This document shows, one piece after another, positions 9,229-17,335 of a DNA stretch of 64,000 nt. The DNA is taken from positions 434,001 through 498,000 of the forward strand of contig NZ_CP017770.1 in assembly GCF_001857945.1 (NCBI RefSeq), in the 5' to 3' direction. How positions within the stretch are numbered: position 1 is the stretch's first letter; every line of letters begins with the position of its first letter. Below the pieces are notes generated by a model. That model was given only the letters and a program-made list of their open reading frames with translations, was not told the DNA's origin and made no database searches. Source of the stretch: Paenibacillus crassostreae (GTDB taxonomy: Bacteria; Bacillota; Bacilli; Paenibacillales; Paenibacillaceae). The translations under genes and the position numbers were made by a program.

Positions 9229-9306
9229 GAATCAATTTCATAATCGCTTATGCAGCTTAAATGAGGACTATATATAAATAGATTTGCGTAATTATGAAAT
9301 TGATTC
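9229..9306. repeat. short inverted-repeat element, copy A
   Basis: A perfect 16-bp inverted repeat (GAATCAATTTCATAAT at 9229-9244, its complement at 9291-9306) bounds a 46-bp AT-rich core containing GCAGCTTAAAT. The same ends and part of the core recur at 47385-47453 and in one-ended form at 49320. It lies inside the Tad-like operon, immediately after the stop codon at 9307, so the transcript would carry a strong hairpin at this point. It has the form of a MITE- or REP-like dispersed element. Confidence 0.8.
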
Positions 9307-10158
9307 TTAAATAACATTCCTCTGATCGAGTTCAACTGATTTACACAGATTATGATTTTCCATAATAACTTTGGCTAATGTACGAACACTTTCATAAAAG
9401 GGTAATGCAGATTTTTGTGAATGGTTATGTCGGCTGCGATGCATAAATGGTATAACTGCTCCCATATTCCACGCATCAAAAAATGCAGTTGAATATGGAA
9501 TGCCATAAATCACTCCATCATACCCAAATCTTCTCTTAATATGATGAATGTTATAATGTGAGTCATGATCATACCTGCTCAAGACTATGAGGTATGGTTT
9601 GTTCTGTAACGCTGTCGGAAGTAGCCTCCCAGCGAAAAAACTCTCTAGAACTTGAATATTTTGCGTCAAGCTAATGACTATCAAATCAGCTGAATTTAAA
9701 ATAGCTCCATCGCCCCTGAGATCAAGTTCATCTTTTCCACATCCTGCATCCATTAAGACAAGATCATAGTATTTATTAGCACAAGCGAGAATTGTTGGTA
9801 ATATAGATGCTCGATAACCAGGTAATGTCCCTTCCCGCTTCGCATTCCCAGTAACAAAATCTAATCCTTCATATATTAAAGGAATAGTATAATCACGAAT
9901 ATTCTCCTTATTTAGTCTTCGATTTAAACTTAATCTTTCTAAAGCATCCATACCGAAATCATGAATTGTTGGGATGGACTGATTTATGGAATTTTCCCCA
10001 ATATGAAAAGCTCTCTCTAAGCGTTCTCCAACTACTCCACCATGACCAAGTAACACTCTAATACGAGACTCTAAGCCAATCATGGCGGCAACAGCAGCAG
10101 CATGTGCGGTATTCCCACTTCCACCAAGTAGAGGACTCCAAAATGCAATTGTACTCAT
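9307..10158 (-). CDS. TadZ-like MinD/ParA-family protein, P-loop degenerate (first copy)
   Basis: The protein has 283 residues from the ATG at 10158, chosen because GGAAGG lies about 8 nt upstream. Its P-loop region reads SPLLGGSGNTAH: the glycines remain but the lysine is Asn16. YDLVLMDAGCG is the Walker B-like strand, and NSADLIVISLTQN follows as in MinD relatives. It aligns along its whole length with the product of 6564-7394, so the two are duplicates. It probably positions or scaffolds the pilus machinery as TadZ does. It follows the kinase gene by about 30 nt and is followed by repeat copy A. Confidence 0.72.
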   Translation of the reverse strand: MSTIAFWSPLLGGSGNTAHAAAVAAMIGLESRIRVLLGHGGVVGERLERAFHIGENSINQSIPTIHDFGMDALERLSLNRRLNKENIRDYTIPLIYEGLDFVTGNAKREGTLPGYRASILPTILACANKYYDLVLMDAGCGKDELDLRGDGAILNSADLIVISLTQNIQVLESFFAGRLLPTALQNKPYLIVLSRYDHDSHYNIHHIKRRFGYDGVIYGIPYSTAFFDAWNMGAVIPFMHRSRHNHSQKSALPFYESVRTLAKVIMENHNLCKSVELDQRNVI

Positions 10159-10190
10159 GATTTTCATCCTTCCAATATTTAATAACGAGT

Positions 10191-11690
10191 TCATTGTGAT
10201 CGTGATCCAACTCCGAAGCGAAATCTCTTACCTTTCTGTAATGAAGGAACATATCCATGTAGAATTTTGTTAAGTACCTTATCCATTTCCCCACTACGAT
10301 CAAATGGATCTACATGTAAAGGCAAGGTATACACCTTTGTAGAACTTATTTTCTTCCGAAGCCGTTTTACTGCATCCAATGGTGCGAGGGGAATACAATA
10401 AACCCATTTATTCTGATGATATTTCATTAAACTCTTAATTAACTCTTCCAAATCCTGCAATTTCCATTCAGATCCCCACCCTACTAGAAGAGGGATATCA
10501 GCGCGTAGAAATTCATCCAACCGATCACTTTTTACGTACGATCCCATATCCAATACAATAAAATTATAGCCACTACTAAGTAACTCTATGACTTTGGCAC
10601 TCGTTGCCTGACGGTAGTAATCAACACCTTCAACAGAGAATTGAAGATCTTGCTTATTCGTATAAATGCTAGTACCTTCTACAATTTGTTGTATCCTACT
10701 AAAGCTTATTGAATCCTCATCTAACTCAACAATAGCAACCTTTTTAAATAATCTAGCTAGATAATGAACAACACTTATGGCAGTATGTGTCGTTCCAACA
10801 CCACTACTTACACCCATTACGGCAATGACATGAGTCCCCAGATGTATACCTTTCATTTCCCGATATGATTGATTATGATTTTGCTCTCTCGTCTGAGTCG
10901 TAGGAAACAGTGCAAACCTAACTTCATCGGTAGATTGATATCGATCATCAGGAACAATTTGCAGAAGTTTTCTTAAGATGGGTATTTTCCCTTTAGGAAA
11001 GTCAGATCGAATTCTATTCTCAACACCCTCTGACCATTCACTATGTGCCCCTTCTGTTACAAGATATAGCAGTAAAGCGCCTAAGCCATATAAATCGGAT
11101 CTTGCATCACTTTGTCCACTACCGTATTGTTCTGGTGCTGCAAAACCAACAGTCCCCAATTTGACAGTATCTTGATCTTGTTCCTGTTTGTAATTTCTCG
11201 CGATCCCAAAGTCAATTAGTCGTAACTCTAGATTTGAAGTCAGCATAATATTTGATGGCTTCAAGTCACGAAATACAATGGGTGGATCATGTTTATGCAA
11301 ATATTCCAGTACTTCAATTGCTTGTTGGGCTATTTGGAGGATGAAATCAGATTTCAATTTTCTATGATGAGATAAGAAATATTTCTCCAACGTCACCCCA
11401 TGGATATAATCCATAACCAAATAGGAATCCCCACTTCCATCAGGTGGAAAAAAATCTACGATCCGTGGAAGTCGCGGATGACTAAGAGTGGTCAACAATT
11501 CAGCCTCATCTTCAATATTGTTGTGTTGATCTTGTAATAAGAAACACTGCTTCACCGCCCATTGCTTACCTGATAATTTCAGGTCATCTACTAAATAAAC
11601 ATGACTCATCCCTCCAGATCCAATGTTCTGTTGAACTTGATACCTACCACCTATGACATGTCCTTGATGATGAATGGCACGTTGAATCAT
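10191..11690 (-). CDS. Ser/Thr protein kinase fused to ParA/MinD-like domain
   Basis: This 499-residue protein heads the pilus operon. Residues about 14-265 are a Hanks-type kinase: glycine loop GSGGMSHVYL (24-33), Lys47 in AVKQ, Glu63, catalytic Asp142 in FRDLKPSN (the usual His of HRD is Phe), Asp160 in DFG, and AAPEQ near 184. Residues about 285-490 form a ParA-like domain with GVSSGVGTTH at 293-302, where Thr takes the place of the P-loop lysine, and YNFIVLDMGS as the Walker B strand. No membrane segment or PASTA domain is present, so it is probably cytoplasmic. The start ATG at 11690 has GGAGG 7 nt upstream. It may control pilus assembly by phosphorylation. Confidence 0.85.
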   Translation of the reverse strand: MIQRAIHHQGHVIGGRYQVQQNIGSGGMSHVYLVDDLKLSGKQWAVKQCFLLQDQHNNIEDEAELLTTLSHPRLPRIVDFFPPDGSGDSYLVMDYIHGVTLEKYFLSHHRKLKSDFILQIAQQAIEVLEYLHKHDPPIVFRDLKPSNIMLTSNLELRLIDFGIARNYKQEQDQDTVKLGTVGFAAPEQYGSGQSDARSDLYGLGALLLYLVTEGAHSEWSEGVENRIRSDFPKGKIPILRKLLQIVPDDRYQSTDEVRFALFPTTQTREQNHNQSYREMKGIHLGTHVIAVMGVSSGVGTTHTAISVVHYLARLFKKVAIVELDEDSISFSRIQQIVEGTSIYTNKQDLQFSVEGVDYYRQATSAKVIELLSSGYNFIVLDMGSYVKSDRLDEFLRADIPLLVGWGSEWKLQDLEELIKSLMKYHQNKWVYCIPLAPLDAVKRLRKKISSTKVYTLPLHVDPFDRSGEMDKVLNKILHGYVPSLQKGKRFRFGVGSRSQ

Positions 11691-11719
11691 ATATACTCCT
11701 CCAATGGACAACAAAAAAA

Positions 11720-11786
11720 GGAAAGCATCCTAAAAAGTTAAGACCCGGACTTTACCGATAATCTTCAACTTTTTGGGATGCTTTCC
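11720..11786 (-). terminator. long leader hairpin with U-run: terminator or attenuator
   Basis: On the minus strand GGAAAGCATCCCAAAAAGTT (11786-11767) pairs with the arm at 11739-11720: 20 bp with one G-U. Further pairs (AAGA/TCTT and CGG/CCG) continue inside the loop. Seven U residues follow. It ends only about 20 nt before the ribosome site of the kinase gene and lies downstream of the promoter at 11818-11847, so it sits in the operon leader. It could be a conditional terminator, or it could stop read-through from the methyltransferase gene upstream. Confidence 0.85.
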
Positions 11787-11817
11787 CAGTTTGTTTTGTT
11801 TGGTTAATTTTGGGATT

Positions 11818-11847
11818 AGTATAGTACATCTTTACTAATTTTGTAAA
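11818..11847 (-). promoter_or_regulatory. sigma-A-type promoter of the Tad-like operon
   Basis: Minus-strand -35 TTTACA (11847-11842), an 18-nt spacer, and -10 TATACT (11823-11818). The predicted start near 11811 gives a leader of about 120 nt that contains the 11720-11786 hairpin before the kinase start codon. Confidence 0.7.
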
Positions 11848-11927
11848 GCCTTTATTTTCAAGGTGGATTAACCTAATTATCAACACACAATTTAAACAAA
11901 ATTTTTCCAAAGTAAATGTTAATATCT

Positions 11928-12968
11928 TTAATACTTAATCATGTGAAGTGTTATTTCGTCACGGTTATGAAAGAGTTGCTTAGCATATTGTAATTGCATT
12001 TGATCCTCTTCGAACGAAGCAATAACTTCCTTGATTAAAGCCATTGGCTTTTTATGCATTAACTTAACCGTAACGATAGCTGTACCCCCCGGTGATAAAC
12101 TATACAATAGATCTTTCACAAGTTTCACCATTTGTTTTGGACTCCAGCTCATATCACATACTAATAAATCGAATTGGTTGTCACGAAATTTAACTTCAGA
12201 GGCATTCTTACGCATGATCTTTAGTTGTGGATGTCCAACTAATGATTCATGCATTTTGGCTGGATCAACAGCTGTTACATGAATTCCACGATCGAGTAGG
12301 AAGGATGTCCATCCACCAGGTGCTGCACCGATATCAAGTGCATGACGAAAAACTGTAAAGTCTATTCCAAAGGTTTTCTCCGCCTCTAATAATTTGAATT
12401 TAGCACGTGATATTTGACTATCTTCTCTTTGGAAACGAACAGCTCCACCGCTCCAATCGGATATATTATCCTTAGGAAGTGATATCCCAGCATAAATCGT
12501 ATCTGCAGAAACAAATACGGACAGAATCCATTCTGCATCCTGGACTGTAAATGTTGCGTGTAATTCTTCCCAATCTACAACCATTTGTTCACGTAATGCA
12601 CCGGCATTTACTTCACTTAGGCTATGCTCAGATTTACGTACTTGTAGAGATACGCTTGTATCGTGTAATTCTTGTTGAGCAAGTACATAACTTTTCAGAT
12701 CATTAAGTCCACTAACTAATTCATCAGTCTCAATCTCGATCGCAACAGGCTGAATATGACGCACGAAGATAGGTGCTTGCTTAGCAATCATCGAAGCTAT
12801 TTCATTCCAAGTATATGATACACTCACTAGGAATACTTCACCAGAGACAAGTACAGTACTCTTAACGCTGCCGAACAACCGTCTTAATTCTTCCTGTGCA
12901 AATGGTGCGAAACCATGATTAGCCGTACAAATAAACCTTGTTTGTTGTGTTTCATTATTTTCATCCAA
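11928..12968 (-). CDS. RlmM/FtsJ-like SAM-dependent RNA methyltransferase
   Basis: The 346-residue protein has an N-terminal THUMP-like region (FICTANHGFAPFAQEELRRL onward) and a C-terminal Rossmann methyltransferase with the FtsJ-type SAM motif DIGAAPGGWTSFLL near residue 210 and LLVCDMSW near 265. This arrangement resembles RlmM, the 23S rRNA 2'-O-methyltransferase; the exact target here is an inference. Translation starts at TTG 12968, with GGAGG about 10 nt upstream inside the end of the ABC ATPase gene; nearby ATGs are out of frame. It is the last gene of a five-gene operon. Confidence 0.75.
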   Translation of the reverse strand: MDENNETQQTRFICTANHGFAPFAQEELRRLFGSVKSTVLVSGEVFLVSVSYTWNEIASMIAKQAPIFVRHIQPVAIEIETDELVSGLNDLKSYVLAQQELHDTSVSLQVRKSEHSLSEVNAGALREQMVVDWEELHATFTVQDAEWILSVFVSADTIYAGISLPKDNISDWSGGAVRFQREDSQISRAKFKLLEAEKTFGIDFTVFRHALDIGAAPGGWTSFLLDRGIHVTAVDPAKMHESLVGHPQLKIMRKNASEVKFRDNQFDLLVCDMSWSPKQMVKLVKDLLYSLSPGGTAIVTVKLMHKKPMALIKEVIASFEEDQMQLQYAKQLFHNRDEITLHMIKY

Positions 12969-12974
12969 GTTGGA

Positions 12975-13748
12975 TTAACCTCCAGAAGTTACCTTGATCC
13001 AGGGACGACCACCATCCCATTCCAGTTCAACTGGAATTTCATAGGTACGCATTATCATTTCTTTATTTAGAACTAGTTCTTTTGGTCCTGCACCAGCTAG
13101 CTTACCATCTTTAATAAGCGCAACATGTGTAAATAGTGGAACGATTTCTTCAACATGATGGGTTACATACACAACCGTTATATCACGCTGACGTAATCGA
13201 TCTACTTCAATCAACATCTTTTCCCGTTCAAACAGATCAAGACCTGCGCATGGCTCGTCCATAATGAGTAGCTTAGGATCACCCATTAAACACCGGGCCA
13301 ATAGCACCTTTTTACGTTCTCCCTGGGATAACGTACTGAGCGGATGCTCCGCCAATCTAGCGATCCCCATCTCCTCTAACAATCGATACGCATTTTCCTT
13401 AACCGCTTGAGGGATTACTTCGTAGAAGCGCAAGTAGGCAAATGCACCGGTAGCGACAACCTCCCATACGGGATCGCTCAGAGATAACTTCTCTAATAGG
13501 GAAGGACTGATATATCCGATACTTTTACGCACCTCACGAATATCACATTGCCCGTAGACATTCCCCATTACTTCGACACGACCACGACTAGGAAAGAGGT
13601 ACCCCGTCATCATTTCTAAGAGCGTCGTCTTCCCTGAACCATTTCGTCCAAGGATGGCCCAATTCTCACCGCTCTTTATCTCGAGTGATACGTCATTTAG
13701 AATAGTATCATTCTCTCTTTGTAAGAAAATATGCTGCATAGATATCAT
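12975..13748 (-). CDS. ABC transporter ATP-binding protein, YlmA type
   Basis: This 257-residue ABC ATPase shows Walker A GRNGSGKTTLL, signature LSQGERKKVLLAR, Walker B LLIMDEPCAGLDL and the switch VTHHVEEI. It resembles B. subtilis YlmA and related stand-alone cytoplasmic ATPases; no permease gene is adjacent, so the partner and substrate are unknown. The ATG overlaps the TGA of the thioredoxin-like gene (ATGA), pointing to coupled translation. Confidence 0.85.
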   Translation of the reverse strand: MISMQHIFLQRENDTILNDVSLEIKSGENWAILGRNGSGKTTLLEMMTGYLFPSRGRVEVMGNVYGQCDIREVRKSIGYISPSLLEKLSLSDPVWEVVATGAFAYLRFYEVIPQAVKENAYRLLEEMGIARLAEHPLSTLSQGERKKVLLARCLMGDPKLLIMDEPCAGLDLFEREKMLIEVDRLRQRDITVVYVTHHVEEIVPLFTHVALIKDGKLAGAGPKELVLNKEMIMRTYEIPVELEWDGGRPWIKVTSGG

Positions 13749-14065
13749 TCTATCACACTCCTTATAGCACTTAATAACTCTTCTACTGAACCCATACGAT
13801 AGTGTACACTTGGTGTTGCTTTACTATCTGAACTCAACAAGAGTAAGGCTGGCACGCTTCTAATCTGGAAATCCTGAGCTATTTGAGGCATTATATTAAC
13901 ATTTGCCGCTGAGATAGCATCTTCAGGAAGTAAATATTCAGCAACTTCAAGCATTCGTCTCGCTGCATTACAAGTACCACATAACGGAGTATATAGATAT
14001 ATCGCATTCGATATCCCTCTACCGTCCAGTTCTATACGTACATCTTGTTCATTTAACTCCCTCAT
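13745..14065 (-). CDS. thioredoxin-like protein
   Basis: This 106-residue protein has the thioredoxin fold features: active-site Cys29-Gly-Thr-Cys32 after a YLYTPLC strand and helix start, and a SVPALLLL segment with the expected cis-proline. The CGTC dipeptide differs from the CGPC of classical thioredoxin. It has no signal peptide and is therefore a cytoplasmic thiol oxidoreductase of unknown partner. It overlaps both neighbours by 4 nt (ATGA), so it belongs to the operon running from the Fpg-type gene to the methyltransferase. Confidence 0.8.
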   Translation of the reverse strand: MRELNEQDVRIELDGRGISNAIYLYTPLCGTCNAARRMLEVAEYLLPEDAISAANVNIMPQIAQDFQIRSVPALLLLSSDSKATPSVHYRMGSVEELLSAIRSVIE

Positions 14066-14424
14066 GCCTGATCAACTGCTTTAGCGATACGATGTAGTGT
14101 CTCATCACTCATGGGACCATTATGAAGAATCATATCTGCTGGTTTATGCTCATATAACAACTGGTACATCTCTCTTTTGCCAAACATACTAGAAGTATGA
14201 AGGTACACTTCTCTTGGATACAATTTTTCAAGAATGATAGCCATGACAACGTCCCTTCCACACATCTTACTCTCAAATCCAAGTTCATAATCTAATGATA
14301 AAATATCGACTTTGCATTCGCGAAGTAACATGATACATTCTTCTCCGGTGCGCGCTAATGCGAACCCCTTAGGACAGCGACGCATATCATCTAAGTATAA
14401 ATGAACTAAATCTTCATTATTCAT
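14062..14424 (-). CDS. cyclic-phosphate processing receiver-domain protein
   Basis: The 120-residue protein is a stand-alone receiver-like domain of the group named cyclic-phosphate processing receiver: LYLDDMRRCPKGF at the start, ILSLDYELG in the position of the phosphoacceptor strand, VYLHTSS in place of the usual Thr/Ser strand, and a late HNGPM motif. The group has been proposed to handle cyclic phosphate ends or nucleotides; its biochemistry here is not shown. I start it at the ATG at 14424, where relatives begin, 8 nt inside the end of the glycosylase gene, rather than at 14460. Confidence 0.7.
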   Translation of the reverse strand: MNNEDLVHLYLDDMRRCPKGFALARTGEECIMLLRECKVDILSLDYELGFESKMCGRDVVMAIILEKLYPREVYLHTSSMFGKREMYQLLYEHKPADMILHNGPMSDETLHRIAKAVDQA

Positions 14425-15223
14425 GCTGGCAAATTGGACAAAAGAATGCCTTTCGCCCATTCAATTCTACCCGATCTATTGATCCTGAACATTGTTCGCA
14501 ATTCTCTCCTGCGCGATCATACACCTGTAATTTATAATGACCTGTAATTGAGTCTGCTGTCATAAGAGGTACGTTTATAACACCACCCGTTTCCACTGCA
14601 TCAGACAGAACCGATTTCATAGCGTGATATAAATTTCCAAGTGCTTCATTCTCAAGTTCCTGGACTTTAACTGATGGTAATAGTCCTGCTTTGAAGGCTA
14701 TTTCATCAGCATAACGATTCCCTATACCTGATATCACGTTTTGGTTGACCAATAATGTTTTTAAAGCTCCACGTCGACCTTTAACCGCATGGATGAATCG
14801 CTCTATATTCATTCTACGATCCCAAACATCCATACCTAACTCAGCTAGTACTTCTCCAGCTTCCTTGGCAGACAATAAATGTACATAACCAGAACGAGCT
14901 AATACGAAAAACAATATATTCTCTCCAAAGCTAATTTCTACATGTGTATTACGGCTTGGTAGATCCTCTTGATTACCATAAAATATCGAACCACCAACCA
15001 TCAGGTTTACTAACAATCGACGGCCATTATCTAAATGAAAGTTAAGTAATTTCCCCCGCCGTTCAACAAAAATAACTTTTCTATCCTGCAGCTCCGATGC
15101 AAAGTCATCGGCTACTATATTAATGGAACCTTCTTTATTTACTTTTGCATTTAAAATCGGGAGGTTCACGATTTGGTCAGATAATAATTTTCGAATATTT
15201 TCTAATTCAGGCATCTCTGGCAT
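14417..15223 (-). CDS. Fpg/Nei-family DNA glycosylase
   Basis: The product has 268 residues. The N-terminus is M-P-E-M-P-E-L-E-N; in this family Pro2 becomes the catalytic nucleophile after Met removal and Glu3 assists, which fixes the start at 15223 (AGAGG upstream). The helix-two-turn-helix NQNVISGIGNRYADEI is present, and the C-terminus carries a CX2C-X16-CX2C zinc finger (CEQC...CPIC). Such enzymes excise oxidised bases and cleave the abasic site. MPEL is less canonical than MPELPEV, so the protein is one of the Fpg-like paralogues rather than certainly MutM. It starts the five-gene operon. Confidence 0.85.
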   Translation of the reverse strand: MPEMPELENIRKLLSDQIVNLPILNAKVNKEGSINIVADDFASELQDRKVIFVERRGKLLNFHLDNGRRLLVNLMVGGSIFYGNQEDLPSRNTHVEISFGENILFFVLARSGYVHLLSAKEAGEVLAELGMDVWDRRMNIERFIHAVKGRRGALKTLLVNQNVISGIGNRYADEIAFKAGLLPSVKVQELENEALGNLYHAMKSVLSDAVETGGVINVPLMTADSITGHYKLQVYDRAGENCEQCSGSIDRVELNGRKAFFCPICQHE

Positions 15224-15309
15224 TCTGTATACGCCTCTTTTCAATGTTATGATGTCCTCAAGTGATTCTATACCATTATTAAATACATATAAGATAAGCA
15301 AAGTTCATA

Positions 15310-16113
15310 TTATGAGCCTAACATATCATCAGATATGTGACGAAGAAGATCATGTAAATCCTTACAAATGACATTGGGCTCAACACCTGCAATGCGAATA
15401 TCTTCCTGCAAGCTTGATTCTGTTGTAATTCCCGTGAGAACTAGAATCGTTTCACAACCAGCAGCAGCTCCAGCTGAAATATCTGTACGCATATTATCAC
15501 CTACGACGATGACATCTTCAGGCATCATACCCAGAATATCTGTAGCATAACTCATCAAATGGCTGGAAGGTTTACCAATAACGATTGGTTTCACTCCTGA
15601 GCCCGCTTCAATTGCAGCGGCAAGTGTACCTGCACCTGGGGCTACCCCATCATCAGATGGAAGTTGTAAATCTGGGTTCGTTAAAATAAACTGAGCACCC
15701 TCACTTATCCAGCGCATTGCTGAAGCAAGCGCATGATATGAAAAATTTCTATCAATTCCTTGCACCACATATTGTGGATCTTGATCCACTTCCTCCAAAC
15801 CAGCTTGGGTAAGTGCACTACGAAGACCATCTTCTCCAAGGATAGTAACTCTTGCATTAGGTGTTCTTGCAGCTATATATTTGGCTGTTGCTTGTGATGA
15901 TGTACACACCTCTTTAGTTTCAGCTTGAATCCCCATACTATTCAATAGAGCTGCTACAGCTTCTGGCGTACGACTCGAGTTATTAGTTACAAATAAATGT
16001 GGAATATGATTGTCCTTCAATGTACGAATGAAAACATCAGCACCTTCAATCATATGTCTTCCATGATAAAGTGTCCCATCTAAATCGATTAACAGTGCTT
16101 TATGTCTTTTCAT
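15310..16113 (-). CDS. HAD-superfamily phosphatase, NagD/YutF type
   Basis: The product has 267 residues. The HAD motifs are clear: LLIDLDGTLYHG near the start, FVTNNSS, IGKPSSHL with the conserved lysine, and VVGDNMRTDI. The large cap between motifs II and III places it with NagD/AraL-type (class IIA) sugar phosphate or nucleotide phosphatases such as B. subtilis YutF. The start at 16113 follows an AAGGAAA site; in-frame codons further upstream would add residues unlike the family. About 200 nt upstream hold no recognised gene. Confidence 0.82.
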   Translation of the reverse strand: MKRHKALLIDLDGTLYHGRHMIEGADVFIRTLKDNHIPHLFVTNNSSRTPEAVAALLNSMGIQAETKEVCTSSQATAKYIAARTPNARVTILGEDGLRSALTQAGLEEVDQDPQYVVQGIDRNFSYHALASAMRWISEGAQFILTNPDLQLPSDDGVAPGAGTLAAAIEAGSGVKPIVIGKPSSHLMSYATDILGMMPEDVIVVGDNMRTDISAGAAAGCETILVLTGITTESSLQEDIRIAGVEPNVICKDLHDLLRHISDDMLGS

Positions 16114-16313
16114 TACCAATGAATTTCCTTTCCTTATTCCTCTATTATGGCATCTTATCACGATACCAGCATATAAAATCAATTACACTCGGCATTCGTC
16201 GTAAATCATCGAAGCGTAGAATAAATCCCGCAACTAAATATGGAATGTAGTGTCATTTCCTGCGCTTTCCCGGAAAATAATTCTAGATATTTCCTGTACG
16301 AAACAGTAATTTA

Positions 16314-17240
16314 TCAACTTCGTTCAATAGGATATATGATAAATTCCTCTGCTAGGCTCGTATTCGGAAACACAGATTGGGCTTCAGCAAGAACTTTATC
16401 CAGTTGCTCCATATCTTTATAGCGAGAACTAAAATGCGTAAGAATCAAATGCTTAACTTCTGCCTGCCGTCCTGCTGTTGCTGCTTGTAATGCGGTACTA
16501 TGATAATATTCATACGCTGTATCAACCATTTCATTAAGAAAGGTTGCTTCGTGTACAAGTACATCTGCATGCTTCGCTAAATTGATCACGGAAGGACAAG
16601 GTCGAGTATCACCCAAAATAGTTACAATCAGACCCTTTTTGGGAGCTCCCAAAACGTCTTCAGGCCGTATCACTTGGCCATTCTCCAGTACAATACTCTC
16701 ACCACGTTTGATTTTCCCATAATCTGGCCCAGGTTTTAATCCATAGGATTGTAATAACGGTAGATTAAGACTACCATTTCGATCTTTTTCTATGACACGA
16801 TATCCATAACATTGGATACGATGCTCTAGCATTTCAGAATAGACAGCGAATGTCTCGTCTTCAAAGATCATACCCCCATCATGCTCCACTATGTCAAGTA
16901 CATAATCCATCCTAGATTGGCTAAGGTTCATCGTGGTTTCTATGAATTTCTTAATCCCAAGAGGACCATAAATAGTTAATGGAGATTTACCACCTTGATT
17001 ACTTCGACTTGCAAGCAACCCAGGTAGACCAAATATATGATCACCATGTAAATGTGTAATGAAAATCTTCTCGAGTTTACTTAGTTTTAATGGAGACTTT
17101 AAGATTTGATGTTGTGTCGCTTCTCCACAATCAAACAACCAGAAAGAACGTCTTTCCTCTAATAGACGAAGCGCAATCGCCGTTACATTCCTCTGTAAAG
17201 ATGGAACTCCCGCATTGGTACCTAGAAATAGCAACTCCAT
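16314..17240 (-). CDS. rnz: ribonuclease Z
   Basis: This is tRNA 3'-processing endonuclease RNase Z, a metallo-beta-lactamase fold protein of 308 residues from the ATG at 17240 (MELLFLGTNAG, as in relatives; the ATG at 17249 adds only MVI). It has the HLHGDH zinc motif near residue 63, LGDTRPC, VHEATF and LTHFSSRY. The short form with a flexible arm insertion is typical of Bacillales. It trims tRNA precursors that lack an encoded CCA. Confidence 0.93.
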   Translation of the reverse strand: MELLFLGTNAGVPSLQRNVTAIALRLLEERRSFWLFDCGEATQHQILKSPLKLSKLEKIFITHLHGDHIFGLPGLLASRSNQGGKSPLTIYGPLGIKKFIETTMNLSQSRMDYVLDIVEHDGGMIFEDETFAVYSEMLEHRIQCYGYRVIEKDRNGSLNLPLLQSYGLKPGPDYGKIKRGESIVLENGQVIRPEDVLGAPKKGLIVTILGDTRPCPSVINLAKHADVLVHEATFLNEMVDTAYEYYHSTALQAATAGRQAEVKHLILTHFSSRYKDMEQLDKVLAEAQSVFPNTSLAEEFIIYPIERS

Positions 17241-17272
17241 GATGACCATTCACTCCTTCCAACAACTCAGCA

Positions 17273-17302
17273 TAAGATCCTCCATGAAATAGAAGGATCT
17301 TA
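17273..17302. repeat. 9-bp hairpin after metH
   Basis: TAAGATCCT (17273-17281) pairs perfectly with AGGATCTTA (17294-17302). It lies between metH and rnz, and no U-run follows on the minus strand, so it is a weak candidate for a metH terminator or processing site. Confidence 0.4.
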
Positions 17303-17335
17303 ATACTAGTGTAAGCTATGGTATCTTATCTAATA

